A DNA stretch of 64,000 nt from Sorghum bicolor. Its lineage: Eukaryota > Streptophyta > Magnoliopsida > Poales > Poaceae. The notes beneath the pieces were generated by a model. It saw only the letters and a program-made list of their open reading frames with translations, did no database searches and had not been told where the DNA came from. Position numbers and translations under genes: made by a program. Shown in pieces: positions 22,652-34,274 of this stretch. Numbering within the stretch: the stretch's first letter is position 1; each line of letters opens with the position of its first letter. The stretch spans positions 24,286,017 through 24,350,016 of the forward strand of contig NC_012879.2 of the NCBI RefSeq assembly GCF_000003195.3, given 5' to 3'.

Positions 22652-25600
22652 CTAGGGGTAGAATCGACGTAGCTGTTCGATGTTCCATGCGTTGGTGAGA
22701 ATTGCCCCCTTTTCGTCCGCCAGCTTGTACGTTCCCGGCTTCAGGACCTCGGCCACCACGTACGGACCTTCCCAAGGCGGAGTCAGCTTGTGGCGTCCAT
22801 GATTGCTTTGCCGGCGTCGTAGGACTAGGTCGCCCACGTTGAGGTCCCTCTTGCGCACATGCTTGTCGTGGTAGCGTCGAAGCCTTTGGTGATATCTGGC
22901 AGAGTTGAGGAGGGCCATGTCTCTAGCCTCCTCAAGTTGGTCGACCGCGTTTTCTTGAGTCTCTTTGTTCGATTGCTCGTTGTAGGCCTTGAGTCGAGGT
23001 GACCCATACTCGAGGTCTGTGGGGAGGATAGCCTCAGAGCCGTAGATCATGAAGAACGGGGTGGATTTTGTGGCCCTGCTTGGTGTTGTCCTAAGGCTCC
23101 ATAGGACTGAGGAAAGCTCCTCGACCCATTTTTTGCCGAATTTCTTCAATCGATTGTAGATCCTTGGCTTGAGTCCTTGCAAAATCATGCCGTTGGCACG
23201 CTCGACTTGGCCGTTAGTTCGAGGATGGGCTACTGCAGACCAGTTGACGCGGATGTGATGCCGATCGCAGAAGTCCAAGAACTTTTTGCCGATGAACTGG
23301 GTGCCGTTGTCGGTGATGATGACATTGGGGATCCCAAACCGATGGATGATGTCGGTGAAGAAAAGGACGGCCTGCTCGGAGCGGATGTTGGTGATGGGTC
23401 GAGCCTCGATCCATTTGGAGAACTTGTCAATGGCCACCAGCAAATGGGTGAATCCTCCTTTCGCCTTTTGTAGAGGTCCTACTAAATCGAGCCCCCACAC
23501 CGCAAACGGCCAGGTAATGGGGATCATCTGAAGAGCGTGGGCAGGCAGATGCGTCTGCTTGGCGTAGAACTGACACCCGTGACATGATCGTACGAGCTCG
23601 ATGGCGTCCGCCACGGCCGTTGGCCAGTAGAAGCCTTGTCGAAAAGCGTTCCCTACAAGGGTCCGTGGAGCGGCGTGGTGACCGCAAGCCCCCGAGTGCA
23701 GGTCATCGAGGAGTTTTCGGCCTTCTTCCACGGTGATGCAACGTTGTAAGACCCCCGTCAGGCTCCGTCGATATAGCTCGTTGTCTTCGCCATAGATCAC
23801 ATATGATTTGGCCCGTCGAGCGATACGACGAGCTTCTGACCTGTCTTCTGGCAACTCGCCGCGGATAAGGCAGTCGAGGAACGGTGTGCGCCAATCGAAT
23901 GGTCGACCTGGTCATCGTTCTATCTCCATCATCTCTTCCACCATCAAGAGCGTATCGACAGCATTGGTTGGTTGGGCGGTGGTGGCGTCGACGCCAGCCC
24001 CCGTGCCTAGGTCGACGGATGGCTCGTGAAGATCTTTTGAGAATGCATCAGGCGGCACCGTGCCTCTGGTCGATGCGATCTTGGCGAGTTCGTCGGCTGC
24101 CTCATTGTAGCGTCGAGCGATATGGACAAGCTCGAGACCGTGGAACCTGTCCTCGAGTCGACGGACCTCCTTGCAGTACGCTTCCATTTTTGGGTCGTGG
24201 CAGCTCGAGGTTTTCATTACTTGGTCGATGACGAGTTGGGAGTCACCTCGGACGTCGAGGCGTCGGACTCCTAACTCGATAGCGATCTTGAGACCGTTGA
24301 TGAGGGCCTCATATTCTGCGACATTGTTAGATGCGGCAAAATGAATCCTGATTACGTACCTCATGTGGACGCCCAAGGGTGAGATGAACAGCAGGCCGGC
24401 TCCGGCTCCAGTTTTCATGAGTGACCCATCGAAATACATCGTCCATAGCTCCGCCTGGACCTGGGTCAGGGGGAGCTGGGTGTCCGTCCATTCTGCGATG
24501 AAGTCTACCAGGGCCTGCGATTTGATGGCCTTGCGAGGCGCATAAGTGAGAGTCTCACTCATGAGCTCGACCGACCATTTTGCTATTCTTCCCGTGGCTT
24601 CTTTGCTCTGGATTATTTCGCCTAAAGGAAAAGACGAGACCACCGTGATGGGGTGGCCAAGGAAGTAATGCTGCAGCTTGCGACGGGCAAGGATTACGGC
24701 ATAAATCAGCTTCTGGATTTGGGGATAACGTGTTTTGGTCTCCGAAAGCACCTCGCTGACGAAATATACTGGCCTCTGAATCGGTAACGCATGTCCCTCC
24801 TCCTGCCTCTCGACCACCACCGCTGCGCTGACGACCTGGGACGCCGACGCGACGTAGAGGAGCAGCGGCTCTGCAGGTTGAGGTGGAACCAGGACTGGTG
24901 CCGAGGTCAGCGTCTTCTTCAGCCTTTCGAGTGCTTCCTCGGCCTCGGGGGTCCAAGAAAAGCGCTCGACCTTCTTTAGGAGTCGATATAATGGTAATGC
25001 CTTTTCTCCTAGTCTCGAGATGAAACGGCTCAGAGCCGCCAGGCACCCCGTGACTCTCTGTACACCCTTGATGTCTCGGATCGGCCCCATTTTCGTGATG
25101 GCCAAGATTTTCTCGGGGTTGGCCTCGATGCCGCGCTGCGAAACGATGTATCCTAGGAGCATGCCTCGAGGCACACCGAAAACGCACTTCTCGGGATTGA
25201 GCTTGATCCGGCTGGTGCATAGGCAGCTAAAGGCAATCTCGAGGTCCTGGATCAGGTCTCCTCGTCGCTTTGACTTGACGACAATGTCGTCGACGTAGGC
25301 CTCGACCGTTGACCCTATATGTTTGCCAAATACGTGGAGCATGCAACGTTGATACGTGGCTCCCGCGTTTCGAAGCCCAAATGGCATGGTCACGTAGCAA
25401 TACATCCCAAAAGGCGTGATGAAAGAGGTCGCGAGTTGGTCGGACTCCTTCATTTTTATTTGGTGGTAACCAGAATATGCATCAAGGAAAGAAAGGGTTT
25501 CACATCCCGCGGTAGAATCGACAATCTGATCAATGTGTGGCAATGGAAAGGGAACTTTTGGACATGCTTTATTCAGACTAGTATAATCGACACACATCCT

Positions 25601-25879
25601 CATTTTCCCATTCTTTTTCTTAACTAATACAGGGTTTGCTAACCAGTCAGGATGATGAACCTCCTTGATGAATCTGGCCGTCAAAAGCTTGTGGACTTCC
25701 TCGCCAATGATCTTGCGCTTCTCCTCATCGAATCGGCGCAACCGCTGCTTCACTGGCTTGGAACCGGCTCGAATCTCCAAGGAGTGCTCGGCGACTTCCC
25801 TTGGTATGCCTGGCATGTCCGAGGGACTCCATGCAAACATATCAGCATTTGCACAGAGAAAGTCGACGAGCACGGCTTC
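22652..25879 (-). pseudogene. pol: Reverse transcriptase-RNase H-integrase, outer Tat element
   Basis: In frame with the upstream gag-protease, directly after its TAG at 25880-25882. Reverse transcriptase contains DYTSLNKACPK, FLDAYSGYHQIKM and YVDD (near 25276-25303). The first RNase H follows, then the second RNase H (MYFDGSLMKTGAGAG to RRYNEAADELAKI, about 24100-24460). A TGA at 23912-23914, most simply a CGA arginine codon changed by C to T, separates this from integrase. Integrase has the HHCC finger (HSGACGHHA to CHGCQFY), a DDE core with the normal ITDNGTQF, and the end NIEQLRRFYP. Apart from the TGA all domains look complete. Confidence 0.92.
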
Positions 25880-28800
25880 CTATTTGGGGTCGAGGTCGGC
25901 GCTGATCGTTAGCACTTTGCCGTCGGAGTTGTTGGGGTCGAGCGGGATCTTCTTGGTTCCTTCCGCCGCCTCGAAGCTGCCCGCATGACGCTTAGGCTCT
26001 GGAGCCTCAGCGGCCATGGCCTCGAGCTTTGCAACGAGCTCGGTGGAGCTCTCGACCGCCTCCCCGTACTTGACGCACTCGACGTCGCACTCGTACGCGT
26101 GCTCGAAGGAGGAACTGACAGTGATGATGCCTTTGGGACCAGGCATCTTCAGCTTCAAGTAGGTGTACTTGGGTATAGCCATGAACTTGGCGTAGCCCGG
26201 GCGCCCGATGATGGCGTGGTACGTGCCTCGGAACCCAACCACCTCAAAGGTGAGGGTCTCCTTCCTGAAGTTGGCCGCCGTGCCGAAGCAGACCGGTAGG
26301 TCAATTCGACCTACTGGCAGTGCCTTTTTCCCTGGCACGACGCCAGGGAAACCGCCGGCGCTTGGCTGGAGGCGTCCTCTATCGATGCCGAGGAGGTCGA
26401 GGGTCTCGAGGTAGATGATGTTGAGGCTGCTGCCACCATCCATCAGCACTTTCGAGAGTCGGGTGTTGACGATGATGGGGTCGACGACGAGCGGGTAGAC
26501 GCCCGGGGCGACTACCTTGTCGGGGTGGTCCTCTCGGTCGAAAGTGATAGGAGTGCTTGACCAGCTAAGGTACTGGGGCACCGCCATTCTTGCCGCAAAG
26601 ACTTCGCGACGCTCCCTTTTGCGCTGCCTCATGGTTAATTGAGTCGAGGGCCCGCCATAGATCATGTAGCAGTCGTGGACGGCGGGGAAGCCGTCGTCAT
26701 CTTTGTTGTCCTCCTTGCTGCCAGCCTTCTCTTTCTTGGAGTCATCACGCGTATCTTTTTTGAACCCCAGACCGTCGAAATGCTTTCTCAGCATACGACA
26801 GTCCTTGAGCTTGTGGTTGGCGCCTCCCTTATGGTAAGGGCACGGCTCCTCCAACATCTTGTCAAAGATGCCTCCATCCGGAGGGCCTCGAGGCTTCTTT
26901 CGATCCATGGCGGCGACAAGGTTGTCATCGGAATCTTCCCGGTGGAACTGCCGCACTTTCTGCTTCTTTTTATTTTTCTTGAGGCCTCGACTGGGGGTCC
27001 CATCTTCGTCGACGGGCTGCTTGCCTTTTCTTCCTTCTGAGCTGAAGAAGGCGCCGACTGCCTCCTCCCCTGCCGCGTAGTTGGCTACTACGTCCATCAG
27101 CTCGTCGACGGTCTGAGGTCGATTGCGACCTAATTCCCGCACCAAGTCTCGACTGGTGGTGCCCGAGACAAACGCCAAGATGACGTCGTGGTCAGGGATG
27201 TGCGGCAGCTCAGTGCGCTGCTTTGAGAAGCGTCGAGCATACTCCCGAAGAGTTTCTCCCGACTTCTGCTTGCACTTGCTGAGGTCCCACGAGTTCCCTG
27301 GCCGTATGTAGGTCCCTTTGAAGTTACCCTCGAAGACTCTGACCAGATCAACCCAGTTGTGGATCTGATTGGCAGGGAGTTCCTCGAGCCATCGACGGGC
27401 GGTGTCGGAGAGGAAAAGGTGTAGCTGTCTGATGATGGCTCGATCATCACCTCGAGCGCCACCTAGCTGACAGGCCAGCCTGAAGTCGGCCAGCCACAAC
27501 TCTGGTTTGGTCTTTCCATTGTACTTCGCGATGCTGGTCGGGGGTCGAAATGGATTGGGCAGGGGCGTGCTGCGGATCGCCCTGCTGAACACCCGTGGGC
27601 CTGGTGGCTCGGGGGCCACCCGGTCCTCGTCGCTGTCGTATCTCCCACCGCGATGCGCGCTATAACCGCGCTCTTCCGCGTCTCCGTGCCGGCGGCGTCA
27701 ATTTTCTTTGATGTCGTGAAACGCGTCGTGTCGACGTTGATTGTCGACGGGGAGGATGAGAGCGGTCTTTCTACCTCGAGGGGGAGGTTGTTGATGGACT
27801 GACACCTCCTCTTCGTTTAGAGGCTGTTCGTCGCGCTTCTCTGTGGCAGCTCCTCGTCGTCGAGACGCCGAACTTTTGGCTTGTTGAACCGCCGCCACCT
27901 GGAGCAATGTCTGTACCTCATCTCGAATGCGTCGGGCCTGGGAATTCGACGGCTCTGGGAATTCGACACTTCCGCCCGGCGGGTAGGGCAGGTCTTGCTC
28001 GAGGATTTGCTTGAGGAGGACGAGGCGCTCGCGGTCTTCGTCGAGCTTCATCTTGAGCTCCCGCAGCTGCGCGAGCTGCGCGGTTCTGTCTTCCTGAGGA
28101 GGGGGGTCGACCTGTCCGTCGTTCCCAGGCGTCCTGGGGTCTTCTCGCGCCGTGGGGGCTCGACCACCCGCAGCAGCATCCTGTGTCTCGTCAGTAGTTT
28201 CTACCGCCCCGTCGATGTGATAGCATTCCCTCGTAGGGTCATAGCTATCTGTCTCGGAGTCGGAGTCCGGTTCGGCGGCGTAGAAACACCCACGTCCTTC
28301 CTCCAGCAATCGTTGCCTGAGGGAGGTGATCGAGTATCGTCCGGGGCCTAGACGACGGAGGCCTTGTACTCGGGAAAGGTCCGGCAGCTCGGACGCCGGC
28401 CGCCGCGCTTCAGAGCTACGTGGGAGGACCATTGGTCTTTCTACGTACATCTGGGCGTTTGGGCATATCGCCCTGGCGAGCGACGCCGCGGCATTGTCCA
28501 ATCCGAACGGCAGTGCCGCTCTTGGAGAGAACAACCCGTGTGGAAGTAGCCTAGCTGCGGTGGGGGAGAGCGCGCGAGACGCGTCCCCTCCCGTCGTCGC
28601 GCGGTGCTGAGTCGTCGCGCTTGTTGCTCCGTCACACGGTGCTGCCGACTTGTGGCCTACGTCCTGCCTGGCACGAGTTGTTGGTCGTGCTGAAGCAGAG
28701 GGGCCGCAGTGGTGCTGTCCGCGCCTCTTCTTAGGCGGGGAGGCGTGGTGGTGAGGGCGTCTCGGGGCCTTCAACCGTGCTGGCGTAACGCGGGCTCCTC

Positions 28801-28915
28801 CTTGTCCTTTGACTGAGAGCAAGATCATGTCGTAGCCGGAGCCCGTAGACATGAACTCGAGACTCCCAAACCAAATCACCGTGGAGCGCGGAAACGGCGA
28901 GGCAAGAGTAGCCAT
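25880..28915 (-). pseudogene. gag-pro: Gag-protease polyprotein, outer Tat element
   Basis: Likely start is the ATG at 28915, about 40 bases after the primer-binding site; the frame is open further upstream without a better ATG. The N-terminal 400 codons are low-complexity and charged. A TGA at 27698-27700 (CGA expected) interrupts the frame. The Gag domain (LWLADFRLACQLGG to LREYARRFSKQR) lies at about 27180-27540. A knuckle-like CPYHKGGANHKLKDC is near 26790-26850. Protease has MDGGSSLNIIY at about 26415-26450 and IIGRPGYAKF near 26200. The frame ends at TAG 25880-25882 and continues in phase into reverse transcriptase, as in the inner element. Confidence 0.9.
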
Positions 28916-28953
28916 CCGGAAAGGAGTGGGAAATCGATGAAAAACACGCAGGA

Positions 28954-28971
28954 CCCCTACCTGGCGCGCCA
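28954..28971 (-). other. Primer-binding site of outer Tat element
   Basis: The complementary strand reads TGGCGCGCCAGGTAGGGG two bases inside the 5' LTR. It is identical to the inner element's site although the LTRs are unrelated in sequence. Confidence 0.85.
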
Positions 28972-28973
28972 AC

Positions 28974-29980
28974 TGTCGGTGTTTTTCCCCCGGGGGGTCA
29001 CACCAACGAGTAAATTTGTATGCGTGCTCCCTTTCCCGGATGGTGATGCAAGAAGACACAGAGATTTATCCTGGTTCGGGCAAGAGAAGGCCCTACGTCC
29101 AGCGGGGGGAGAGAGTTTGTATTATCTTGCACCTAAGTGCTTGTACAGGGGCGAATACAAGCGTGGTATGAAGTGTGGAGCTCTACTACGTATGAGCGTG
29201 GTCTTGTGTCGTGATCTCCCTGTTCTATTCCTGAGTCCCTCCTTTTATAGTTCCAAGGAAGGGCCTAGGGTACATGTATAGGTGTAGGAATTGGAGTCGA
29301 TAGCAGCATGGAGCGCTGACCTACTCGAGGTTTCCGTACCGGCATGCCCTCGAGCCGTCCCGTCTTAATAGCCTGGTGATGATCACGCGTGCCCCTGCAT
29401 TCTGCTCTGCACGCCGTCTTGGATTGGTTCGGCGGATGCACGCTTATATGGCTCGGCGGCAAATCCGGCGGAGCGGTTACGGCGTGGTCAGTCGACGCCC
29501 GACTCGTCTCCAGGAAGGAGCCTGGTGAAGTCGAGGGTCGGACGCCGTACGAGGTGTCGATATCTGGAGCGCTGACCTTGGGTGTCTCGAGGGGGTCCCG
29601 ATTAGACGTTCCATCCTTGTTTCCCGCGTCCTGACATGCCCTGGGTCGTTCGGTGGGAAGGCTGCAAAAAGAACGATGGGACAGAAGCCTGTTCCCTATC
29701 ACGCCTCCCGTGACCCGTGTGTTAGGTGGGGAAGCGTCAGGTGCATTAAATGCCCTGGCTCTCGCGCGCGCGTTAGGCGGCGGACAGTGTCCTTGCACTC
29801 GACGCCTCTCGGTTCGCTCGAGCCCGCTTCCGTATTCGACGACAGTTGTCGCTCGAGCCCTGACCGATTCGCTCGACGCTATTTCCGTCTTCGAGGCTGC
29901 GGCCGTCGATGGCCGCGCGTGTGTACGGATGGTCTCGTTATACGCATTGGTGAGGGTACCCCTTGTTGATACCCTCGACA
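28974..29980 (-). repeat. 5' LTR of outer Tat element
   Basis: 1007 bp, the partner of 3814-4820. The TATA-like box CTATAAAAGG on the - strand is at about 29242-29251. TSD AAGTG follows at 29981-29985. Confidence 0.97.
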
Positions 29981-29985
29981 AAGTG

Positions 29986-30362
29986 TTTTACGCGCCAGAC
30001 CCAAAAAAGCAAATTGGTGCAGTGTGCTTAGAGTTCTACCTAGAAACCTATTTGCCATGCCTAAAGGAGAAGGTATTGACCAGGTGTGCGAGCTTGATCT
30101 AGATTCAGTTGTTGTTGGAGTGGAAGACATGGTTCTTGAACAGCAAAATGAAGATGTGAGCACTTGGAGTAGGTCTGGCATTGACGGTGTTACTATTGAT
30201 GCTTCTGTTCTTGATGAGATTCGTGCAACACTAATGGCTGAACCTGTCGATGACCTATTTGGTGATGATGATGAGCCAGATGACACTTACACTGCTGATG
30301 GAGTCGTCCCTCAATTCTTGACTACTGGAGAAGATTCAGATGATGATGATTTTTTTGTGTAA
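29986..30362 (+). pseudogene. CACTA TNP2 transposase, 3' end
   Basis: Continues the exon broken at 3813: the codons across the TSD give EQVFYAPDP, the usual QVFY-x-DP motif before the TNP2 C-terminus. One base is missing in the A run at 30003-30008. Beyond it the correct frame carries RVLPRNLFAMP and an acidic tail rich in Asp that ends at TAA 30360-30362. Some related TNP2 proteins share this acidic end. Confidence 0.85.
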
Positions 30363-30882
30363 TAATTTAAACAAGAGATATTAGCATTGCTTTTGTGTAA
30401 TATTTGAAAAATGAACTATCAGCTTGTAGGTGTAGCAGATAATATATGTTTACTGTGATTCATAAATAAATTTGAACAAATGAAGTAGAACTCATAGTCA
30501 AGCTCCAGTACTATACAGTGCAAAAGTAAAAAATTCGCCACAACTTATGACACAGACATAATTATTTCAAGCAGACAATTATGACACAGACAATAGTTAT
30601 ATAAAACATTAGCCATAGTGGTTCCAAGCAACGAAGCCATCATCATCATCACGTCACTTGCCAACATAGTTCCTACCAGTTTTCTTAATTAAACTGGATC
30701 ACATGACAACAACCACAACTGACATTTCACATGGCTGCAGATCCAGATAATTCCAACTGTTTTCCTACCAGCAAAAGCCTTACTACTCTCAACTAACCAC
30801 CTACTGACATTAGAGCAACAACTTGCATTAACTTATTTATGCTACAGCAAAGGTCTTCCTACCAGACAGCATGCCAAGGACT
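30363..30882. other. AT-rich spacer
   Basis: Holds the probable 3' ends of TNP2 (+) and of the opposite-strand gene (-). Nothing else seen. Confidence 0.5.
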
Positions 30883-32496
30883 TCATTTCTTTGGCTTGTA
30901 CTTGGCCTTGATCTTGTAGTACAAATCATCAAAGATAAAGTCAATGTCTTTCTTCGACTCCTTGCCATACCTACGTGCATTATCATCAACGCATGCCTTT
31001 GCCTCGTCCTTAGCGCATTTGATCGCCCACTGCAGCATGTCCATGTTGTCGGGTGGGTGATGCTCCATACAGCCAGACATGGAACCGCTAGTGTCTGTCA
31101 GCCACTCGTACGAAGACACATCTTCCTCAACAAAGTCAATCTGAAAATTAGTAGATAGTAGTTCGAAAGACAATAACTTCACATGAATGATGAAATCAGC
31201 TGTTGATCAACAAAACAAGCTGTAGTTCTTGGTTAGTAATCATGAGTTCATCCTGAGCTAAGCATTAAAACTCAAGTAGATTATGGATGAGTGAGCAAAG
31301 TATCCTTCTGACTATATGCCTGAACTTCAACTTCTATGATGTAGGGTTAGTGTCTTAGCGAGCCAGTGGTCACCAAACTAGCAGAGGATTATGACCACAT
31401 TAGCAATTCAAAACCACATAATACCATGGTACGTTGCACGGTCCACCAAAGGTGTCACACGTTGAAAAACTGACAAAGCTTCAAAGAGGCGTAACACAAG
31501 ATATAAACAACACATAAGATAGAATCTGCCACATACAACAATAGTATACTAAAACAACTATACCTAAAGATCTATGATATCTGGGAACATGCCACAGAAT
31601 GATGTACATACATAAAACAGCTATAACTTAAGTTATAGAACTCCAGTAGTTCATCACTTGTTTCGCTATTAAGGTTAACCATGTATTAGCAATTCATAGG
31701 TCATGAAACACTTATTAATATGTCTATTTGATATTAATCACAGTTATCTACCACATATTAAACATGACTTAGCTAAAACGTGTCACTAAATATTCATGCA
31801 TTGAAATATTAACATAACTTGCTCTGTACTATAATTATTAATAGCTCATATAAATTTCATGCAAGGTAGAGGAACATTCTTTTCCATTTTCACATACATG
31901 CATGCTTTATAGCCCTAATATTCCTTTTTAATGAGCTGGGAGCAAGTTTAATTAATAACTCAAGAAATAATATACCAAAAATCACAAGATAAATCACAGA
32001 GCATCTACAACACATCAGGAAGCTAACACAAAAATTGCACATCGATCAAATGAAGCATCACATTTCATGGAGGGAGGGAGGAGGAAGGGGGATTTCCATA
32101 CCTTCTTCTTCTGCTTGGACGCTGACGCCCCCCCGTCGATGGCCTTCTTGTAAGAGGCGGATCCCTTCTTCATGGATGCAGACGTCGGCCCCCGTAAGGG
32201 GGTCCCTTCTTCTTCGACGTGGGCGTCGCCCCTTTGGTGGTCCTCTTGAATGTGGCGGATCCGCTCTTCTCAGTGCGTGCCGGTGCTCGCTCAACTTCCT
32301 TCTCCTTCCCGGCGGCGGCAGCGGCAGCGGACCTCTTCTCAGTGGCGGCCAGTGGGACCTCGGAGTCAGAGTCGGAGTCCACGAGGATCAGAAACCTGGG
32401 CGGCGGCGGCGGCGGGCCTGCGTGCGTGGCGGCGAACTGGCCACGCTCGTTGCGGGCTTGCGTGCGCGCGTGCAAGCTGCGCTTGGTGCCAGCCAT
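30883..32496 (-). pseudogene. Two-exon gene of unknown function within the CACTA element
   Basis: ATG at 32496 in a GC-rich 5' region. Exon 1 (32496-32102) encodes a basic, Ala/Lys/Pro-rich N-terminus with a six-proline run, SDSDSE and KKK stretches. It ends at a clear donor (AAG/GTATGG), and the acceptor TTTTCAG precedes 31142. Exon 2 (31142-30883) encodes about 86 residues containing YEWLTDTSG, CMEHHPPDNMDMLQWAIKC and a Lys-rich end. Codon use switches frame within exon 1 near 32180-32215, where a C/G run probably lost or gained a base. I do not recognise the family. It may be a captured host-gene piece or a third transposon gene. Confidence 0.5.
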
Positions 32497-33214
32497 GGCG
32501 GCGCACCTTCGTTGCCGCTTCGGATTCGTCTTCACCTCGCAGCCGTCGCTCGGGTGGGGGAGGTGGGGGATTGGGGAATGACGAGGTGGGGGATTGGGGG
32601 GTTGGGAGGCAGGGTGCCCACGGAGACCAGAAGTATATAGCGTAGTGGGCCGGCCCATTTAACTACTTCCAAGCTAATGTGTTTGATGCCCTCAAGAATA
32701 GCACCACCTCGTCAGTTTGGAGATATCAAACATAGGTTAAAAGCTCAAGGGAGGCAGCCACTTCGAACTCCTTGTTACACATGTTATCTGATACTGGTTT
32801 GGGCCTGCTTGGGCCTGTAAGCTTTGTTGGGCTCCCTTCTTCGGTTGAGCCTGATGAGTCAACTGGCCCTATGCAGGCCAACATTTTTTCATTTTTAAAC
32901 AAAACACTAACACTTATTCACTTTTTTTTACAAAATTTTACTAGAAATTTTTAAACAAAATACTAACACAATACACCAGTACTTTGAGTACGTTTATAAC
33001 TGATTAACATCAATGATACTACTAGCTATAACTTACTGATACTACTAGCTATAATTTATCAGTACGATTGACCACCACCAAAAGTACTAGCTATTCATTA
33101 CTGATTAAGTTCAGATAACTTAGGAACACACTAGGTCCTGCCAGGCCATACCATTAACATCCACAAGACTATGTCCTACGCTCCTACCTTATCATATATT
33201 TACAAAAAAAAAAA
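32497..33214. other. Non-coding CACTA interior
   Basis: The first 150 bases look like a GC-rich promoter and 5' leader of the - strand gene. The rest is AT-rich, with a small direct repeat of GATACTACTAGCTATAA (about 33015-33055). Confidence 0.5.
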
Positions 33215-33319
33215 TCTTACTTGTTTGATACCTCTGGTTTTACAATTTTTTTTACTCAATGGTAAGTCTTGCTTGTTTGATACCTCTGGTTTTACAATTT
33301 TTTTATACTCAATGGTAAG
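33215..33319 (+). repeat. 52-bp tandem duplication
   Basis: Two copies of a unit containing TTGTTTGATACCTCTGGTTT and ending ACTCAATGGTAAG, starting at 33215 and 33267, nearly identical apart from run lengths. Confidence 0.85.
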
Positions 33320-33404
33320 TCTTGCTGTTCGTAGTTCATACATGATACATCAATAATAACATACATCACATAGGGGTATATCTCTGCTATTTGGGCCTCC
33401 AAGT

Positions 33405-33600
33405 TATTTGGGTCGATAGAAATGAATCCCAAGGCCAAATAGCGGCGCTAAACTAACCTAATTTAGCGAAATTAGTGTGCTATTAGCCGCTAATAGCGGG
33501 AATAATCATTTAGCGTTAAAATCCCCATAGCTTAGCAGTCCTCTTCCACAAACGCTAAATGACGCTATAGCGTCCGCTATAGCGCGCTATTTAGAACAGG
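33405..33600. repeat. TAGCG/CGCTA-rich inverted-repeat cluster
   Basis: Many copies in both orientations of AATAGCG, TAGCGC and GCTATAGCG, ending GCGCGCTATTTAGAACA. It resembles subterminal motif clusters of non-autonomous DNA transposons. I cannot define its ends or TSD. Confidence 0.5.
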
Positions 33601-33602
33601 GC

Positions 33603-33735
33603 TACTACTACTACTATCACCACCACCACCACTACTACTACTATCACTACTACATACTATAACGAGTATCATGGAGTATCATTACTACTACTACTACTAC
33701 TACTACTACTATCACTACTACTACTATCTCTACCA
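33603..33735 (+). repeat. (TAC)n / (CAC)n microsatellite
   Basis: Interrupted trinucleotide repeats of ACT/TAC with TATCAC and CACCAC variants. The open frame of tyrosines and histidines is a by-product. Confidence 0.9.
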
Positions 33736-34274
33736 TGCCGTATGTGACATCTTGTCCTATCGAGTATCATGGAGTATCATGGCACATCTACCTAACTTCA
33801 TAATTACTCTTGTCCTAAATCAAATGTCATGGCATATGGCACAAAGTACCACATTAAGTTGTTGTATAACTTTTGATACTTGTCACACTCATGATCGATC
33901 TTGATCAATAAAATCATGGTTAAACATCTTACTACTAAGTATTTATGAAACTCATAAATAAGTTATATTTAGTTATTTATTTTGAAGATATAGCAGTTTG
34001 TTTATATTTTAAATTTTTTAAAACATTTTTTTAATAAACTTTAAAATTTATTAAAACTTAATTGAAAGGGCAGGGGCACCTAAGTGTGCTGTACCAAAAA
34101 TTTGGGCGCCAATTTTTCATGTCGCGTGCACAGTTTCAGCCGAGCGCGAAAAATTCTCCGTGTCCCCTCCTGTCCCCGCCTCCCAGCGTGATAGGGAAAT
34201 AATTAACCTCCCAGCTAATATCTCTTTCCCAAATCCTAATTACTCCAGCACCCACTCCGACTGTAGGCAAAGCC
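33736..34274. other. Non-coding, upstream of second CACTA gene
   Basis: AT-rich to 34060, then rising GC toward the ATG at 34275. No TATA box stands out. Confidence 0.4.

Larger units (their letters stand above)
3814..29980 (-). mobile_element. Outer Ty3-gypsy Tat-type LTR retrotransposon
   Basis: The element reads right to left. 5' LTR 28974-29980, primer-binding site 28954-28971, Gag-protease 25880-28915, reverse transcriptase to integrase 22652-25879, an opposite-strand gene 17789-22088, polypurine tract at 4821-4832 and 3' LTR 3814-4820. Without the nested inner element (5594-17622) it is about 14.1 kb. A second RNase H domain after the first, the element length and the extra gene between pol and the 3' LTR are hallmarks of the Tat lineage. 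The two LTRs differ at about 12 of 1007 positions by my reading, so it is young. The coding frame carries in-frame stops, so this copy is not expected to be autonomous. Confidence 0.95.
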
